Source: an uncultured Halioglobus sp.
GTDB taxonomy: Bacteria; Pseudomonadota; Gammaproteobacteria; Pseudomonadales; Halieaceae
Assembly: GCA_905480565.1 (NCBI GenBank)
Contig: CAJQQW010000175.1
Location: 1-11,804 of the forward strand
DNA length: 11,804 nt
Direction: 5' to 3'
Shown here: in pieces, positions 1-6,656 of the stretch
Position numbering within the stretch: the stretch's first letter is position 1
Layout: each line of letters begins with the position of its first letter
The notes under the pieces: generated by a model
The model's input: only the letters and a program-made list of their open reading frames with translations
Told to the model about the DNA's origin: nothing
The model's database searches: none
Translations under genes and position numbers: made by a program

Positions 1-250
1 CCTGATTCCTCTTCCCGTAGTAGTGCCAGACGAATCGTTTCTTTTATGCCGGGGGTGACCAAAGCTCACTGCCTTTTGAGCGCGATAATGCTGGGAGACT
101 CTTTTCAGGCTAGACCATTTCGGGCATTTTGCTAGCAGCCCGATCCATGAAGTGCCAGTGCAAACGGGCGAAAACTTGAGCGAAATCAGGCGTGAATATT
201 GAATATCCGACAAAGCCTTTAACTCTGTAGGATTCGCGCCGGAGTTCCGC
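1..250. other. Gene-free upstream region
   Basis: I see no convincing gene in this stretch. A short open frame runs off the left edge on the minus strand from a TTG at 60-62, and a plus-strand frame is open from 1 to the TAG near 134, but neither can be identified. A tandem GAATAT repeat (194-199 and 201-206) lies about 45-57 bp upstream of the likely coxB -10 box. That is a position where an activator could bind, but it matches no operator I recognise. Confidence 0.4.
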
Positions 251-276
251 TATAATCCGCGCGGTTTTTGACGTCA
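251..276 (+). promoter_or_regulatory. Likely promoter -10 region of the coxBA-ctaG-coxC operon
   Basis: A perfect TATAAT lies at 251-256, about 165 bp before coxB, in a GC-rich setting. The hexamer expected as -35 (about 228-233, TAGGAT) matches the sigma70 consensus poorly, so an activator may be needed. An 8-bp perfect palindrome, TGACGTCA (269-276), lies just downstream of the expected transcription start and could be an operator. No binding protein can be named. Transcription starting near 263 would give a leader of about 155 nt. Confidence 0.5.
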
Positions 277-294
277 GGCCGCATTTGAAATGAG

Positions 295-339
295 GCTGCG
301 TCCGCAGCAGGCATGTTTATTTGCCCCGAGTGGCCTGCT
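295..339 (+). promoter_or_regulatory. Two mutually exclusive hairpins in the coxB leader
   Basis: GCTGC (295-299) pairs with GCAGC (304-308) around a 4-nt loop. AGCAGGC (306-312) pairs with GCCTGCT (333-339) around a 20-nt loop. The two stems share bases 306-308, so both cannot form fully at once. They lie in the predicted untranslated leader, about 80-125 nt before the coxB start. This could be a regulatory switch or chance structure; neither stem is followed by a U-tract, so termination is not suggested. Confidence 0.25.
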
Positions 340-406
340 CCCAATCGATCGCGAGAGTGCCATGGTTGAGAATCGGGGCTTGTCTGGGAATACAGTTTTT
401 CTGAAT

Positions 407-410
407 GGAG
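407..410 (+). promoter_or_regulatory. Ribosome binding site that decides the coxB start
   Basis: GGAG at 407-410 ends 9 nt before the ATG at 420. The alternative in-frame ATG at 405 would overlap this site and has only a weak GGGAA 14 nt upstream. Starting at 420 also gives a clean signal peptide (MGFKAKR followed by a hydrophobic run). Confidence 0.6.
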
Positions 411-419
411 ACACGGGAA

Positions 420-1568
420 ATGGGTTTTAAAGCAAAGCGGCTTTTACAGCTCGCGCTTGCGCCTGTGCTGTTGCTGATGGGCGTCATTGCCTCTGCAGCC
501 GACGGTGGGTTGAGCAGTATCAATATGTCACCCGGAGTTACCGAGGTCGGGCGGCAAATCTACGACCTGCATATGATTATTCTTGGTATTTGCGTCGTGA
601 TCGGCGTCTTGGTATTTGGGGTGATGTTCTATTCGATCATCTATCACCGGAAGTCCCGGGGCGTTACACCTGCGACTTTCCATGAGAGTACCAAAGTCGA
701 GATAGCCTGGACCATCGTGCCCTTTATTATTCTGATTGCGATGGCGGTGCCTGCCACCACGACCCTGCTCGATATTTACGACAATGATGAGGCCCAGCTG
801 AATGTCATCGTCAAAGGGTATCAGTGGAAGTGGAAGTATGAATACATCAACGAAGAGGGCGATAACGTGGCCTTCTTCAGTAACCTGCGCACTCCGCAGG
901 CGGAAATATACAACACCGAGGCCAAGGGTGAAAACTACCTCCTGGAGGTGGACGAGCCACTTGTTCTGCCTGCGAATACCAAGATTCGCTTCCTTGTGAC
1001 AGCGAATGATGTAATTCACTCCTGGTGGGTGCCTCAGCTTGCGGTGAAAAGGGACGCTATTCCTGGCTTTATCAACGAAATATCAACCCGCACTGCAGAG
1101 GAGGGCGTTTATCGTGGTCAATGCGCCGAGCTTTGCGGCAAGGACCATGGCTTTATGCCCATTGTGGTGAACGTGGTCAGCAAAGAGGAATACGCCCAGT
1201 GGTTTGCGAACAAACAGGCGGAAGCAAAAGAGGTCAACGACCTAATGGCTCAAACCTTTGTCATGGATGACCTGATGACCCGCGGAAAGTCGGTGTATGA
1301 GCGCAATTGTCTTGCCTGTCATGGAGCCAATGGTGAGGGTGGTGTCGGCACGCCAATTGCAGGCAGCGCCATTGCCACAGGGGATGTTAGTGGGCATCTG
1401 GATATCGGCATCAATGGCGTTCCGGGTACCGCGATGCAGGCCTTCGGCGGCCAGCTGAATGATGTCGATATGGCGGCGGTGATTACCTATCAGCGCAACG
1501 CCTTCGGCAACAACATGGGCGATCTTATTCAGCCCATTGACGTTTACAACCACAAGAAAGGCCAATAG
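420..1568 (+). CDS. coxB: Cytochrome c oxidase subunit II with fused cytochrome c domain
   Basis: Subunit II (CtaC) accepts electrons from cytochrome c and passes them through the binuclear CuA centre to subunit I; it is membrane-anchored with its catalytic part in the periplasm. Numbered from the ATG at 420 (382 residues): signal peptide about 1-27, two membrane helices about 50-75 and 95-115, then the cupredoxin domain. CuA ligands are visible: H200 in HSWW, then C235, E237, C239, H243 and M246 in CAELCGKDHGFM. A C-terminal class I cytochrome c domain has CLACH (C297, C300, H301), and M339 is the likely sixth heme ligand, so this is a caa3-type subunit II. It is first in the operon. The stop codon overlaps the AGGAGG of coxA, so the two genes are probably translationally coupled. 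An ATG at 405 would add five residues. Confidence 0.96.
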   Translation: MGFKAKRLLQLALAPVLLLMGVIASAADGGLSSINMSPGVTEVGRQIYDLHMIILGICVVIGVLVFGVMFYSIIYHRKSRGVTPATFHESTKVEIAWTIVPFIILIAMAVPATTTLLDIYDNDEAQLNVIVKGYQWKWKYEYINEEGDNVAFFSNLRTPQAEIYNTEAKGENYLLEVDEPLVLPANTKIRFLVTANDVIHSWWVPQLAVKRDAIPGFINEISTRTAEEGVYRGQCAELCGKDHGFMPIVVNVVSKEEYAQWFANKQAEAKEVNDLMAQTFVMDDLMTRGKSVYERNCLACHGANGEGGVGTPIAGSAIATGDVSGHLDIGINGVPGTAMQAFGGQLNDVDMAAVITYQRNAFGNNMGDLIQPIDVYNHKKGQ

Positions 1569-1580
1569 GAGGATTTAACG

Positions 1581-3143
1581 ATGGGCGATCATCATCACGG
1601 TCCTGCCAAGGGCTTCGGAAGGTGGCTGTTTACCACCAATCACAAAGACATCGGAACCATGTACCTATGGTTCTCGTTCGCGATGTTCATTCTGGGCGGC
1701 TTTTTCGCCATGGTTATCCGGGCAGAACTATTCCAGCCCGGTATGCAGTTGATAGATCCCGCCTTCTTCAACCAGATGACTACGCTCCACGGGCTCATAA
1801 TGGTATTCGGTGCGATCATGCCCTCCTTCGTTGGATTGGCTAACTGGCTGATCCCAATGATGATTGGCGCACCGGACATGGCGTTGCCGCGCATGAACAA
1901 CTGGAGCTTCTGGATTCTTCCTCCAACGTTCCTGCTGTTGGCATCGACGCTCTTCATGGAAGGTGGTGCGCCGGCCTTTGGCTGGACGTTCTACGCGCCT
2001 CTCTCGACGACCTATGCGCCGCCGTCGGTTACCTTCTTCATCTTTTCGGTCCACGTTTTGGGACTGTCTTCCATCATGGGCTCGATTAATATCATTGCTA
2101 CCGTGATGAACATGCGCGCGCCCGGAATGACGTATATGAAAATGCCACTGTTCGTCTGGACCTGGCTGATCACTGCGTTCTTGCTGGTTGCTGTTATGCC
2201 GGTATTGGCCGGAGCCGTCACCATGATGCTCATGGATATTCACTTCGGCACCAGTTTCTTCTCGGCAGCCGGAGGGGGCGACCCCGTGTTGTTCCAGCAC
2301 GTGTTCTGGTTCTTTGGCCACCCAGAGGTTTATATCATCATCCTGCCGGCATTCGGCGTGGTGTCCCAGATCATTCCTGCGTTTTCTCGCAAGCCGCTTT
2401 TTGGCTATGACTCGATGGTCTACGCTACAGCATCGATTGCGTTTCTGTCCTTCATTGTGTGGGCACATCACATGTACACGGTCGGTATGCCCGTCGCCGG
2501 TGAGCTGTTCTTCATGTATGCCACCATGTTGATTGCGGTGCCCACCGGGGTGAAGGTATTCAACTGGATCTCCACGATGTGGCGCGGCGCCATGACGTTT
2601 GAGACTCCGATGCTATTCAGCATAGGCTTCCTGGTGCTGTTTACTCTGGGCGGCTTTACCGGACTGATGTTGTCTATCGCGCCGGCAGATTTTCAGTACC
2701 ATGATTCCTATTTTGTTGTCGCCCACTTCCACTACGTGATGGTCGCAGGGGCGGTTTTCAGTATGACGGCGGCTATCTATTTTTGGCTGCCCAAGTGGTG
2801 TGGCCGCATGTACAACGAGACGATGGGCAAGACCCATTTCTGGATTTCGTTTATCGGCTTTAACCTGACGTTCTTTCCGCAGCACTTCGTCGGGCTTGCA
2901 GGCATGCCCCGCCGAATCCCGGATTACGCATTGCAGTTCGCGGACTTCAATATGATGTCGTCGATCGGCGCGTTCATCTACGGCGCATCGCAGATTTTGT
3001 TTCTGTATAACGTGATTGCGACGATTGTAGCGGGGGAGCCGACTTCGGAAGAGAAGGTCTGGGATGGCGCTGAAGGATTGGAATGGACTTTGCCTACACC
3101 GGCGCCCTACCACACCTTTGAAACGCCGCCCGCGGTGAAATAA
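1581..3143 (+). CDS. coxA: Cytochrome c oxidase subunit I (aa3-type, A1 family)
   Basis: The catalytic subunit (CtaD) reduces oxygen to water at the heme a3-CuB site and pumps protons; it is an integral protein of the inner membrane with about 12 helices. The 520 residues are full length for the family. Visible key residues: low-spin heme ligands H70 (TTLHG) and H384; heme a3 ligand H382 (VAHFHY); CuB ligands H247, H296 and H297; Y251, expected to crosslink to H247 (GHPEVY). The D-channel entrance D99 (GAPDM) and E249 in HPEV mark family A1, and K325 (PTGVKVFNW) is the K-channel lysine. Nothing is missing or broken. The start has a strong AGGAGG that overlaps the coxB stop. It lies between coxB and ctaG on the same strand, as expected of a cox operon. 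Confidence 0.98.
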   Translation: MGDHHHGPAKGFGRWLFTTNHKDIGTMYLWFSFAMFILGGFFAMVIRAELFQPGMQLIDPAFFNQMTTLHGLIMVFGAIMPSFVGLANWLIPMMIGAPDMALPRMNNWSFWILPPTFLLLASTLFMEGGAPAFGWTFYAPLSTTYAPPSVTFFIFSVHVLGLSSIMGSINIIATVMNMRAPGMTYMKMPLFVWTWLITAFLLVAVMPVLAGAVTMMLMDIHFGTSFFSAAGGGDPVLFQHVFWFFGHPEVYIIILPAFGVVSQIIPAFSRKPLFGYDSMVYATASIAFLSFIVWAHHMYTVGMPVAGELFFMYATMLIAVPTGVKVFNWISTMWRGAMTFETPMLFSIGFLVLFTLGGFTGLMLSIAPADFQYHDSYFVVAHFHYVMVAGAVFSMTAAIYFWLPKWCGRMYNETMGKTHFWISFIGFNLTFFPQHFVGLAGMPRRIPDYALQFADFNMMSSIGAFIYGASQILFLYNVIATIVAGEPTSEEKVWDGAEGLEWTLPTPAPYHTFETPPAVK

Positions 3144-3151
3144 GGCCCACT

Positions 3152-3712
3152 ATGTTCAAACTGAGTGACAATCCAAGTATCGATACTGCGACCAAGCTGG
3201 TGGGTCTGGCGGTAGTGATGTTTGCGTTTGTGTTTGTTGTCATGGTGCCTTTATATGACGTGCTCTGCGATGCCCTCGGCATCAACGGCAAGACAGGGGC
3301 TGAAGCTTACACATCTGTTCCTGCAGCAGTGGATGAAAGCAGAGTCGTAACGGTGCAGTTTATTGCCACTAATAACGAGGGTATGCCTTGGGGTTTTTCG
3401 CCTTCGACAAGCACCATGAAGGTCAATCCTGGTGCAGTTAACGACACGGTATTCCTGGCCAGGAATCCGCTGCCATTCGCGATGGTGGCGCAAGCGATCC
3501 CCAGCGTATCGCCCGCGCGGGCCGCTGCTTACTTCCACAAAACAGAGTGTTTTTGCTTTAACCGGCAGCCATTGGATGGGGGTGACTCCGCAGAGCTGCC
3601 ACTGCAGTTTATTGTTGACCAGGATCTGCCGCGGGATATTGGAACAATCACCCTGTCCTATACAATTTTTGATGTGACAGAGAGGGCGGCTGGCGATCTG
3701 GCCAGTCGTTAA
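3152..3712 (+). CDS. ctaG: Cytochrome c oxidase assembly protein CtaG/Cox11
   Basis: CtaG (Cox11) is a membrane-anchored periplasmic copper chaperone that inserts copper into the CuB site of subunit I. The 186-residue protein has one N-terminal membrane helix (about residues 15-36) and a beta-sandwich domain. The diagnostic copper-binding motif is present as ECFCFNRQPL, with C133 and C135. The C-terminal part has the family's DQDLP and ITLSYTIF strands. The gene starts 8 nt after the coxA stop, and the AAGG ribosome site includes bases of that stop. Its own stop lies inside the loop of a strong inverted repeat (3684-3731), which may separate its expression level from that of coxC. This should not be confused with the unrelated caa3 assembly factor of Bacillus that shares the name CtaG. 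Confidence 0.95.
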   Translation: MFKLSDNPSIDTATKLVGLAVVMFAFVFVVMVPLYDVLCDALGINGKTGAEAYTSVPAAVDESRVVTVQFIATNNEGMPWGFSPSTSTMKVNPGAVNDTVFLARNPLPFAMVAQAIPSVSPARAAAYFHKTECFCFNRQPLDGGDSAELPLQFIVDQDLPRDIGTITLSYTIFDVTERAAGDLASR

Positions 3713-3731
3713 CGCGCAGGGCCAGCCGCCC
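3684..3731 (+). repeat. Strong intercistronic inverted repeat across the ctaG stop codon
   Basis: GGGCGGCTGGC (3684-3694) is perfectly complementary to GCCAGCCGCCC (3721-3731), an 11-bp GC-rich stem with a 26-nt loop that contains the ctaG stop. A competing smaller stem can form from CTGGC (3690-3694) with GCCAG (3701-3705). No U-tract follows, so it is not a standard intrinsic terminator. It may act in mRNA processing, 3' end protection or partial attenuation between ctaG and coxC. Confidence 0.6.
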
Positions 3732-3754
3732 GCGCTAGAGAAACGGAGAAAAAA

Positions 3755-4729
3755 ATGACGAGTCAGGCTTCCACAGAGTACGAAAAGTATTACGTACCCG
3801 AGAAGAGCAGGTTGGCAATTTGTGCAACGGCCGGACTTATTCTTAGCATTTTTGGTGCCGCCAGTATCATGAATGATATGACATTTGGTGACCCTGAGGA
3901 GAGCACGTACTCCTGGTCTATCTTTCTGGTTGGACTGTTCTTTTTTATGGCGACGTTGTTTTCGTGGTTCAAGATAGCCATCGATGAAAACATCGCAGGC
4001 CTGAACAGCGCCCAGCTGAAGAAGTCCTACGTGCTTGGGATGTTCTGGTTTATTTTTTCTGAGGTCATGTTCTTTTTCGTCTTTTTTGCCACGTTATATT
4101 ATGTTCGCTCACTTGTTGGCCCCTGGCTAGCGGGAGATGGTGAGGGTGGCAGAATGAACTACCTGCTGTGGGAGGGCTTTGAGTATGCCTGGCCCATGAT
4201 GGAAACCCCTCAGGAGGCCGTGGGCGGCGCAGCGGTGCAACCCATCGCCAATAATGGCGCCTTTACCAGTGCACATACCAGCATGGCGTTTGCCGACGCT
4301 CACGCCTGGTACGCGTGGCTGCCCATGTGGAATACTGCCGTGCTGCTGACGTCCAGCCTCACCTGCCACTTCGCCCATACAAATATTCTCAAAGGTGACA
4401 GGTCCAAGTTTAATCGATGGCTCGGCATCACCGTAGCATTGGGCATGTTCTTCCTTTACTTGCAGTTCATGGAATACTACGAAGCGTATGAGCTCTTTGG
4501 CCTGACTCTCAATTCGGGCATCTATGGTTCGACATTCTTTATGTTGACTGGATTCCATGGTTTCCATGTATTTATGGGAATGACAATGCTGCTGATACAG
4601 CTGCTGCGGTCGGTTATTGGAAAACAATTCACTGCAGAGGATCATTTTGGTTTCGAAGCCTCCAGCTGGTACTGGCACTTTGTGGACGTGGTCTGGGTCT
4701 TTCTGTTCCTGTTCGTCTACATCCTATAG
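3755..4729 (+). CDS. coxC: Cytochrome c oxidase subunit III
   Basis: Subunit III (CtaE) is a seven-helix inner-membrane protein that stabilises subunit I and supports sustained proton uptake during turnover. The 324-residue sequence shows the family signatures: the conserved glutamate E103 in FSEVMFFF, the FHGFHV segment (267-272), and the C-terminal SWYWHFVDVVWVFLF block ending in a short VYIL tail. It is somewhat longer than the usual 260-300 residues because of a hydrophilic segment of about 65 residues (about 122-188) between helices; this segment carries an acidic and glycine-rich stretch and a histidine-containing part. The start has CGGAG 7 nt upstream. It is the last gene of the structural operon and is followed by a good intrinsic terminator. 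Confidence 0.96.
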   Translation: MTSQASTEYEKYYVPEKSRLAICATAGLILSIFGAASIMNDMTFGDPEESTYSWSIFLVGLFFFMATLFSWFKIAIDENIAGLNSAQLKKSYVLGMFWFIFSEVMFFFVFFATLYYVRSLVGPWLAGDGEGGRMNYLLWEGFEYAWPMMETPQEAVGGAAVQPIANNGAFTSAHTSMAFADAHAWYAWLPMWNTAVLLTSSLTCHFAHTNILKGDRSKFNRWLGITVALGMFFLYLQFMEYYEAYELFGLTLNSGIYGSTFFMLTGFHGFHVFMGMTMLLIQLLRSVIGKQFTAEDHFGFEASSWYWHFVDVVWVFLFLFVYIL

Positions 4730-4765
4730 AGGCGCGCGTCGTAGGGCGCGATGCCCCGCATAGAG

Positions 4766-4820
4766 CGGCGAGTCAACGTGTTTGTACTGCTTGGTACAGG
4801 TTGCGGGATTCGCCGTTTTT
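4766..4820 (+). terminator. Intrinsic terminator of the cox structural operon
   Basis: CGGCGAGT (4766-4773) pairs with ATTCGCCG (4808-4815), with one G-U pair, and is followed at once by TTTTT (4816-4820). The arm continues with CAAC (4774-4777) and GTTG (4800-4803), then an apical stem TGTAC (4783-4787) with GTACA (4794-4798) around a 6-nt loop. A four-base bulge and an internal loop interrupt it. It lies 37 nt after coxC and before a convergent gene. Confidence 0.7.
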
Positions 4821-4863
4821 GTCTCGGGAAATAAAGCCGGCCGCTGCGAATTATGGCTCAGGG

Positions 4864-4897
4864 AGAGGAAATGCGCTCCTCTTTGATCCGCAGGAGC
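4864..4897. repeat. Overlapping short inverted repeats between convergent genes
   Basis: AGAGGA (4864-4869) pairs with TCCTCT (4877-4882), followed on the plus strand by TTTG. GCTCCT (4875-4880) can instead pair with AGGAGC (4892-4897). On the minus strand this region is just downstream of the DUF2909 stop codon, so it may end that transcript, but there is no clear U-tract on that strand. Confidence 0.25.
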
Positions 4898-4908
4898 ACA
4901 GGTTCGAA

Positions 4909-5163
4909 TTAGTCTTGTTCCAGCGACTCTTGACCCGCAGGCACAGGACCGCCATCCCAGGGGTTGCGGTGTCCGATTTGCCCGCTGGCGACACCGTAGA
5001 TGATCAGGCCGAGCAGGCAGATAGCCAGAGAAATGCGTGCGGCCAGTGAATGGAAGGTACGACGCTTTGTTTTTTCACCTTGATCGATCATCAGATAGTA
5101 AAATCCACTACCGAGGCTGGCGATTAAAGCTATCATGAACACAACTATCGCGAATTTAAGCAA
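4909..5163 (-). CDS. DUF2909-type twin transmembrane protein
   Basis: A small inner-membrane protein of 84 residues with two hydrophobic helices (about 3-25 and 43-60) separated by a short charged loop, DQGEKTKRR, and a polar, glycine- and proline-containing tail. Size, topology and position next to coxC and surf1 fit the DUF2909 family of gammaproteobacteria. Its function is unknown; the location suggests a role in cytochrome oxidase assembly or stability, which is inference. It is on the strand opposite to all surrounding cox genes, convergent with coxC and divergent from surf1. The start is TTG (5161-5163), chosen because AGGAG lies 7 nt upstream and there is no ATG nearby in frame. It is an isolated single-gene unit with its own promoter-like sequence. 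Confidence 0.8.
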   Translation of the reverse strand: MLKFAIVVFMIALIASLGSGFYYLMIDQGEKTKRRTFHSLAARISLAICLLGLIIYGVASGQIGHRNPWDGGPVPAGQESLEQD

Positions 5164-5170
5164 TGAACTT

Positions 5171-5176
5171 CTCCTG
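5171..5176 (-). promoter_or_regulatory. Ribosome binding site supporting a TTG start
   Basis: Read on the minus strand, AGGAG precedes TTG by 7 nt. This strong site supports the rare start codon for the DUF2909 gene. Confidence 0.6.
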
Positions 5177-5190
5177 CAAAAGTAGCAGAC

Positions 5191-5218
5191 AGTATAAACC
5201 AGTTGGGTCGGCTGACAC
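5191..5218 (-). promoter_or_regulatory. Likely promoter of the DUF2909 gene
   Basis: On the minus strand, GTGTCA (5213-5218, 4 of 6 to the -35 consensus) is followed after 16 bp by TATACT (5191-5196, 5 of 6 to the -10 consensus). Transcription would begin near 5184 and give a leader of about 20 nt that contains the AGGAG. The same bases read on the plus strand give TATAAA (5193-5198), a possible -10 for surf1, although no good plus-strand -35 is visible. Confidence 0.45.
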
Positions 5219-5242
5219 CCGCTTCCCAGTAAGGAGCCCTTT

Positions 5243-5995
5243 ATGAGTACTGGCTTCCGATTTGAACCGGAGTGGCGTCTTACGCTGTTTGCCCTGGTGA
5301 TGGTTCCCTTGCTGGCAGGGTTAGGTTTTTGGCAGCTGTCCCGTGCCGATGAAAAAGCAGGCTTGCGCGATGCCTTTGACGCACAGCAGGCGCTGGCTCC
5401 AGCACGTCTGGCGGACCTGGCGAATGCGCCGAGAGAAGACCTCGCTTATCTGCCCGTGCGGCTCACGGGCCACTTCCGGGGGAAAGAGTACTTCCTGCTT
5501 GACAACAAAATGCAGCACGGTCGTTACGGCAACGAGGTTGTAGGTGTGTTTGAGCTGGAGGACGGCATGTTGGCTCTGGTAAACCGAGGCTGGATCGCGG
5601 CAGATCCAGCGCGCCGCAGTTTGCCCGACGTTCCAGACGTCTCCGGCCAAGTGACGATCCGCGGTTTAGTCTACCTCGCCCCGGGTAAGCCCTATCTGCT
5701 GGCTGAACAAAAATTTTCCCAGGGTTGGCCGCGACGAGTGCAGGCATTGGAGATGGATAAACTATCCTTGTTGCTTGCAGACGAAAAGGGAAGCGTGCTT
5801 TTTCCCTATCCTGTGCGCATCGATGCGGGCCAGCCAGGTGCTCTCTCGGTGGAATGGAAGGTCGTGAACGCTGGCCCTGCGAAACATGTCGGATACGCTG
5901 TGCAGTGGTTTGCTATGTCGTTTGTACTTGCACTATTGTACTTTTTTCGTAGCAGCAACCTGCGGCAGTGGTTGAGTCAGAGAGGGAGTGCATAA
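5243..5995 (+). CDS. surf1: SURF1 family cytochrome oxidase biogenesis protein
   Basis: Surf1 (Shy1) is an inner-membrane assembly factor that aids heme a insertion into subunit I. The 250 residues show the typical architecture: an N-terminal membrane helix (about 12-30) ending in the GFWQLSRA motif, a periplasmic domain with LLDNKM (85-90) and ALVNRGW (111-117), and a C-terminal helix (about 218-236) preceded by KHVGYAVQWF, which holds the conserved H215. The length is normal. The start has AAGGAG 6 nt upstream. It is the first gene of a second tightly packed unit (surf1, thioredoxin-like gene, cyoE, sco1), and its last codons overlap the next reading frame by 8 bp. Confidence 0.94.
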   Translation: MSTGFRFEPEWRLTLFALVMVPLLAGLGFWQLSRADEKAGLRDAFDAQQALAPARLADLANAPREDLAYLPVRLTGHFRGKEYFLLDNKMQHGRYGNEVVGVFELEDGMLALVNRGWIAADPARRSLPDVPDVSGQVTIRGLVYLAPGKPYLLAEQKFSQGWPRRVQALEMDKLSLLLADEKGSVLFPYPVRIDAGQPGALSVEWKVVNAGPAKHVGYAVQWFAMSFVLALLYFFRSSNLRQWLSQRGSA

Positions 5996-6650
5996 GCCGG
6001 TGGAACAGACCAATCAGGGGCGCATGGTCCTGTTGTTGATAGCGGGTATTCCCTTGACGATGATACTCGCTGCGACCTGGCTATGGTTTTTCGTCGCCCG
6101 GGGCGAGCTTGATATTGTTGGCGCGCTGGGTACGGCCAATCGTGGAGAGCTCATACAACCCCCGCGTCAGCTGCAGGATGCTAATATTCGTGAGCTGTCC
6201 GGCCAGAAATTTGCCTTTTCAGATCTCGAGCCGCGCTGGTCTATGTTAATTCCGGGAACAGACGGGCGCTGTGATTCAGACTGTGAAAAAAGCCTGTACG
6301 AAACGCGACAGATACGCGTCGCGATAGGAAAAGATGTGAATCGTCTGCGCAGGATTTATATCAGTGACACCGACAGCGAAAACACGCAGCTTGCTGTAAC
6401 GGCCCTGAGCGACGGACGCGCTGCGCCGAACAGTTTCACTGACTATCTGGAGGTTGAGCACGATAGTCTTAAAGTGCTTTTGCTGTCCAAAGAAGAGCAG
6501 CGTGTGTTGTTTCCGGAACAGAACGTAGACCCGACGACCTGGTACCTTGTCGACCCGGCGGGTTGGGTTATGATGGCCTACAACAATCAGGTTCCCTATA
6601 AAGACGTTATTGCGGACCTAAAATTTCTGCTCAAGAACTCCGGTGGTTAA
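5988..6650 (+). CDS. Uncharacterised membrane-anchored thioredoxin-like protein of the cox cluster
   Basis: I do not recognise a named function. The protein of up to 220 residues has one N-terminal membrane helix (about 14-37) and a soluble, presumably periplasmic domain. This domain contains RCDSDCEKSLYETRQIRVAIG, with C95 and C99 in a CxxxC spacing, and a late VDPAGWVMMAY strand, features like the thioredoxin fold of Sco proteins. The Sco-type distal histidine is not evident. It occupies the place of the hypothetical gene found between surf1 and ctaA in related cox clusters. A thiol or copper role in CuA or heme assembly is inference. The start is uncertain: GTG 5988 overlaps surf1 by 8 bp but sits directly on the AGGGAG; GTG 6000 is 11 nt after that site; ATG 6024 is also in frame. 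Confidence 0.85.
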   Translation: MHKPVEQTNQGRMVLLLIAGIPLTMILAATWLWFFVARGELDIVGALGTANRGELIQPPRQLQDANIRELSGQKFAFSDLEPRWSMLIPGTDGRCDSDCEKSLYETRQIRVAIGKDVNRLRRIYISDTDSENTQLAVTALSDGRAAPNSFTDYLEVEHDSLKVLLLSKEEQRVLFPEQNVDPTTWYLVDPAGWVMMAYNNQVPYKDVIADLKFLLKNSGG

Positions 6651-6656
6651 GGGAAC

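Noticed and set aside
1..62. Minus-strand open frame from TTG (60-62) to the window edge, reading roughly VTPGIKETIRLALLREEES, with AAAAGG 9 nt upstream
   Set aside because: Only about 20 residues are visible, the start codon is rare and no family is recognisable. It may be the start of a real divergent gene, but the support is too thin to annotate.
528..1019. Long open frame on the minus strand inside coxB
   Set aside because: It is fully contained in a clearly identified gene; its translation is low-complexity and charged, with no family features, and it has no ribosome site.
1728..2471. 247-codon open frame on the minus strand inside coxA
   Set aside because: It is a shadow of coxA codon structure, unusually rich in His, Arg and Gln. 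CoxA itself is intact and conserved in the plus frame.
4127..4678. 183-codon minus-strand frame inside coxC
   Set aside because: The coxC reading has all its family motifs; the antisense frame has none and no plausible start signal.
4803..4820. Short GCG/CGC stem directly before TTTTT as a simple terminator
   Set aside because: The three-pair stem is too weak alone; the 8-bp stem from 4766 to 4815 explains the same T-run much better.
4801..5049. Plus-strand open frame opposite the DUF2909 gene
   Set aside because: It begins within the terminator hairpin. The minus-strand frame gives a convincing two-helix membrane protein with promoter and AGGAG, while this one gives a polar sequence with no features.
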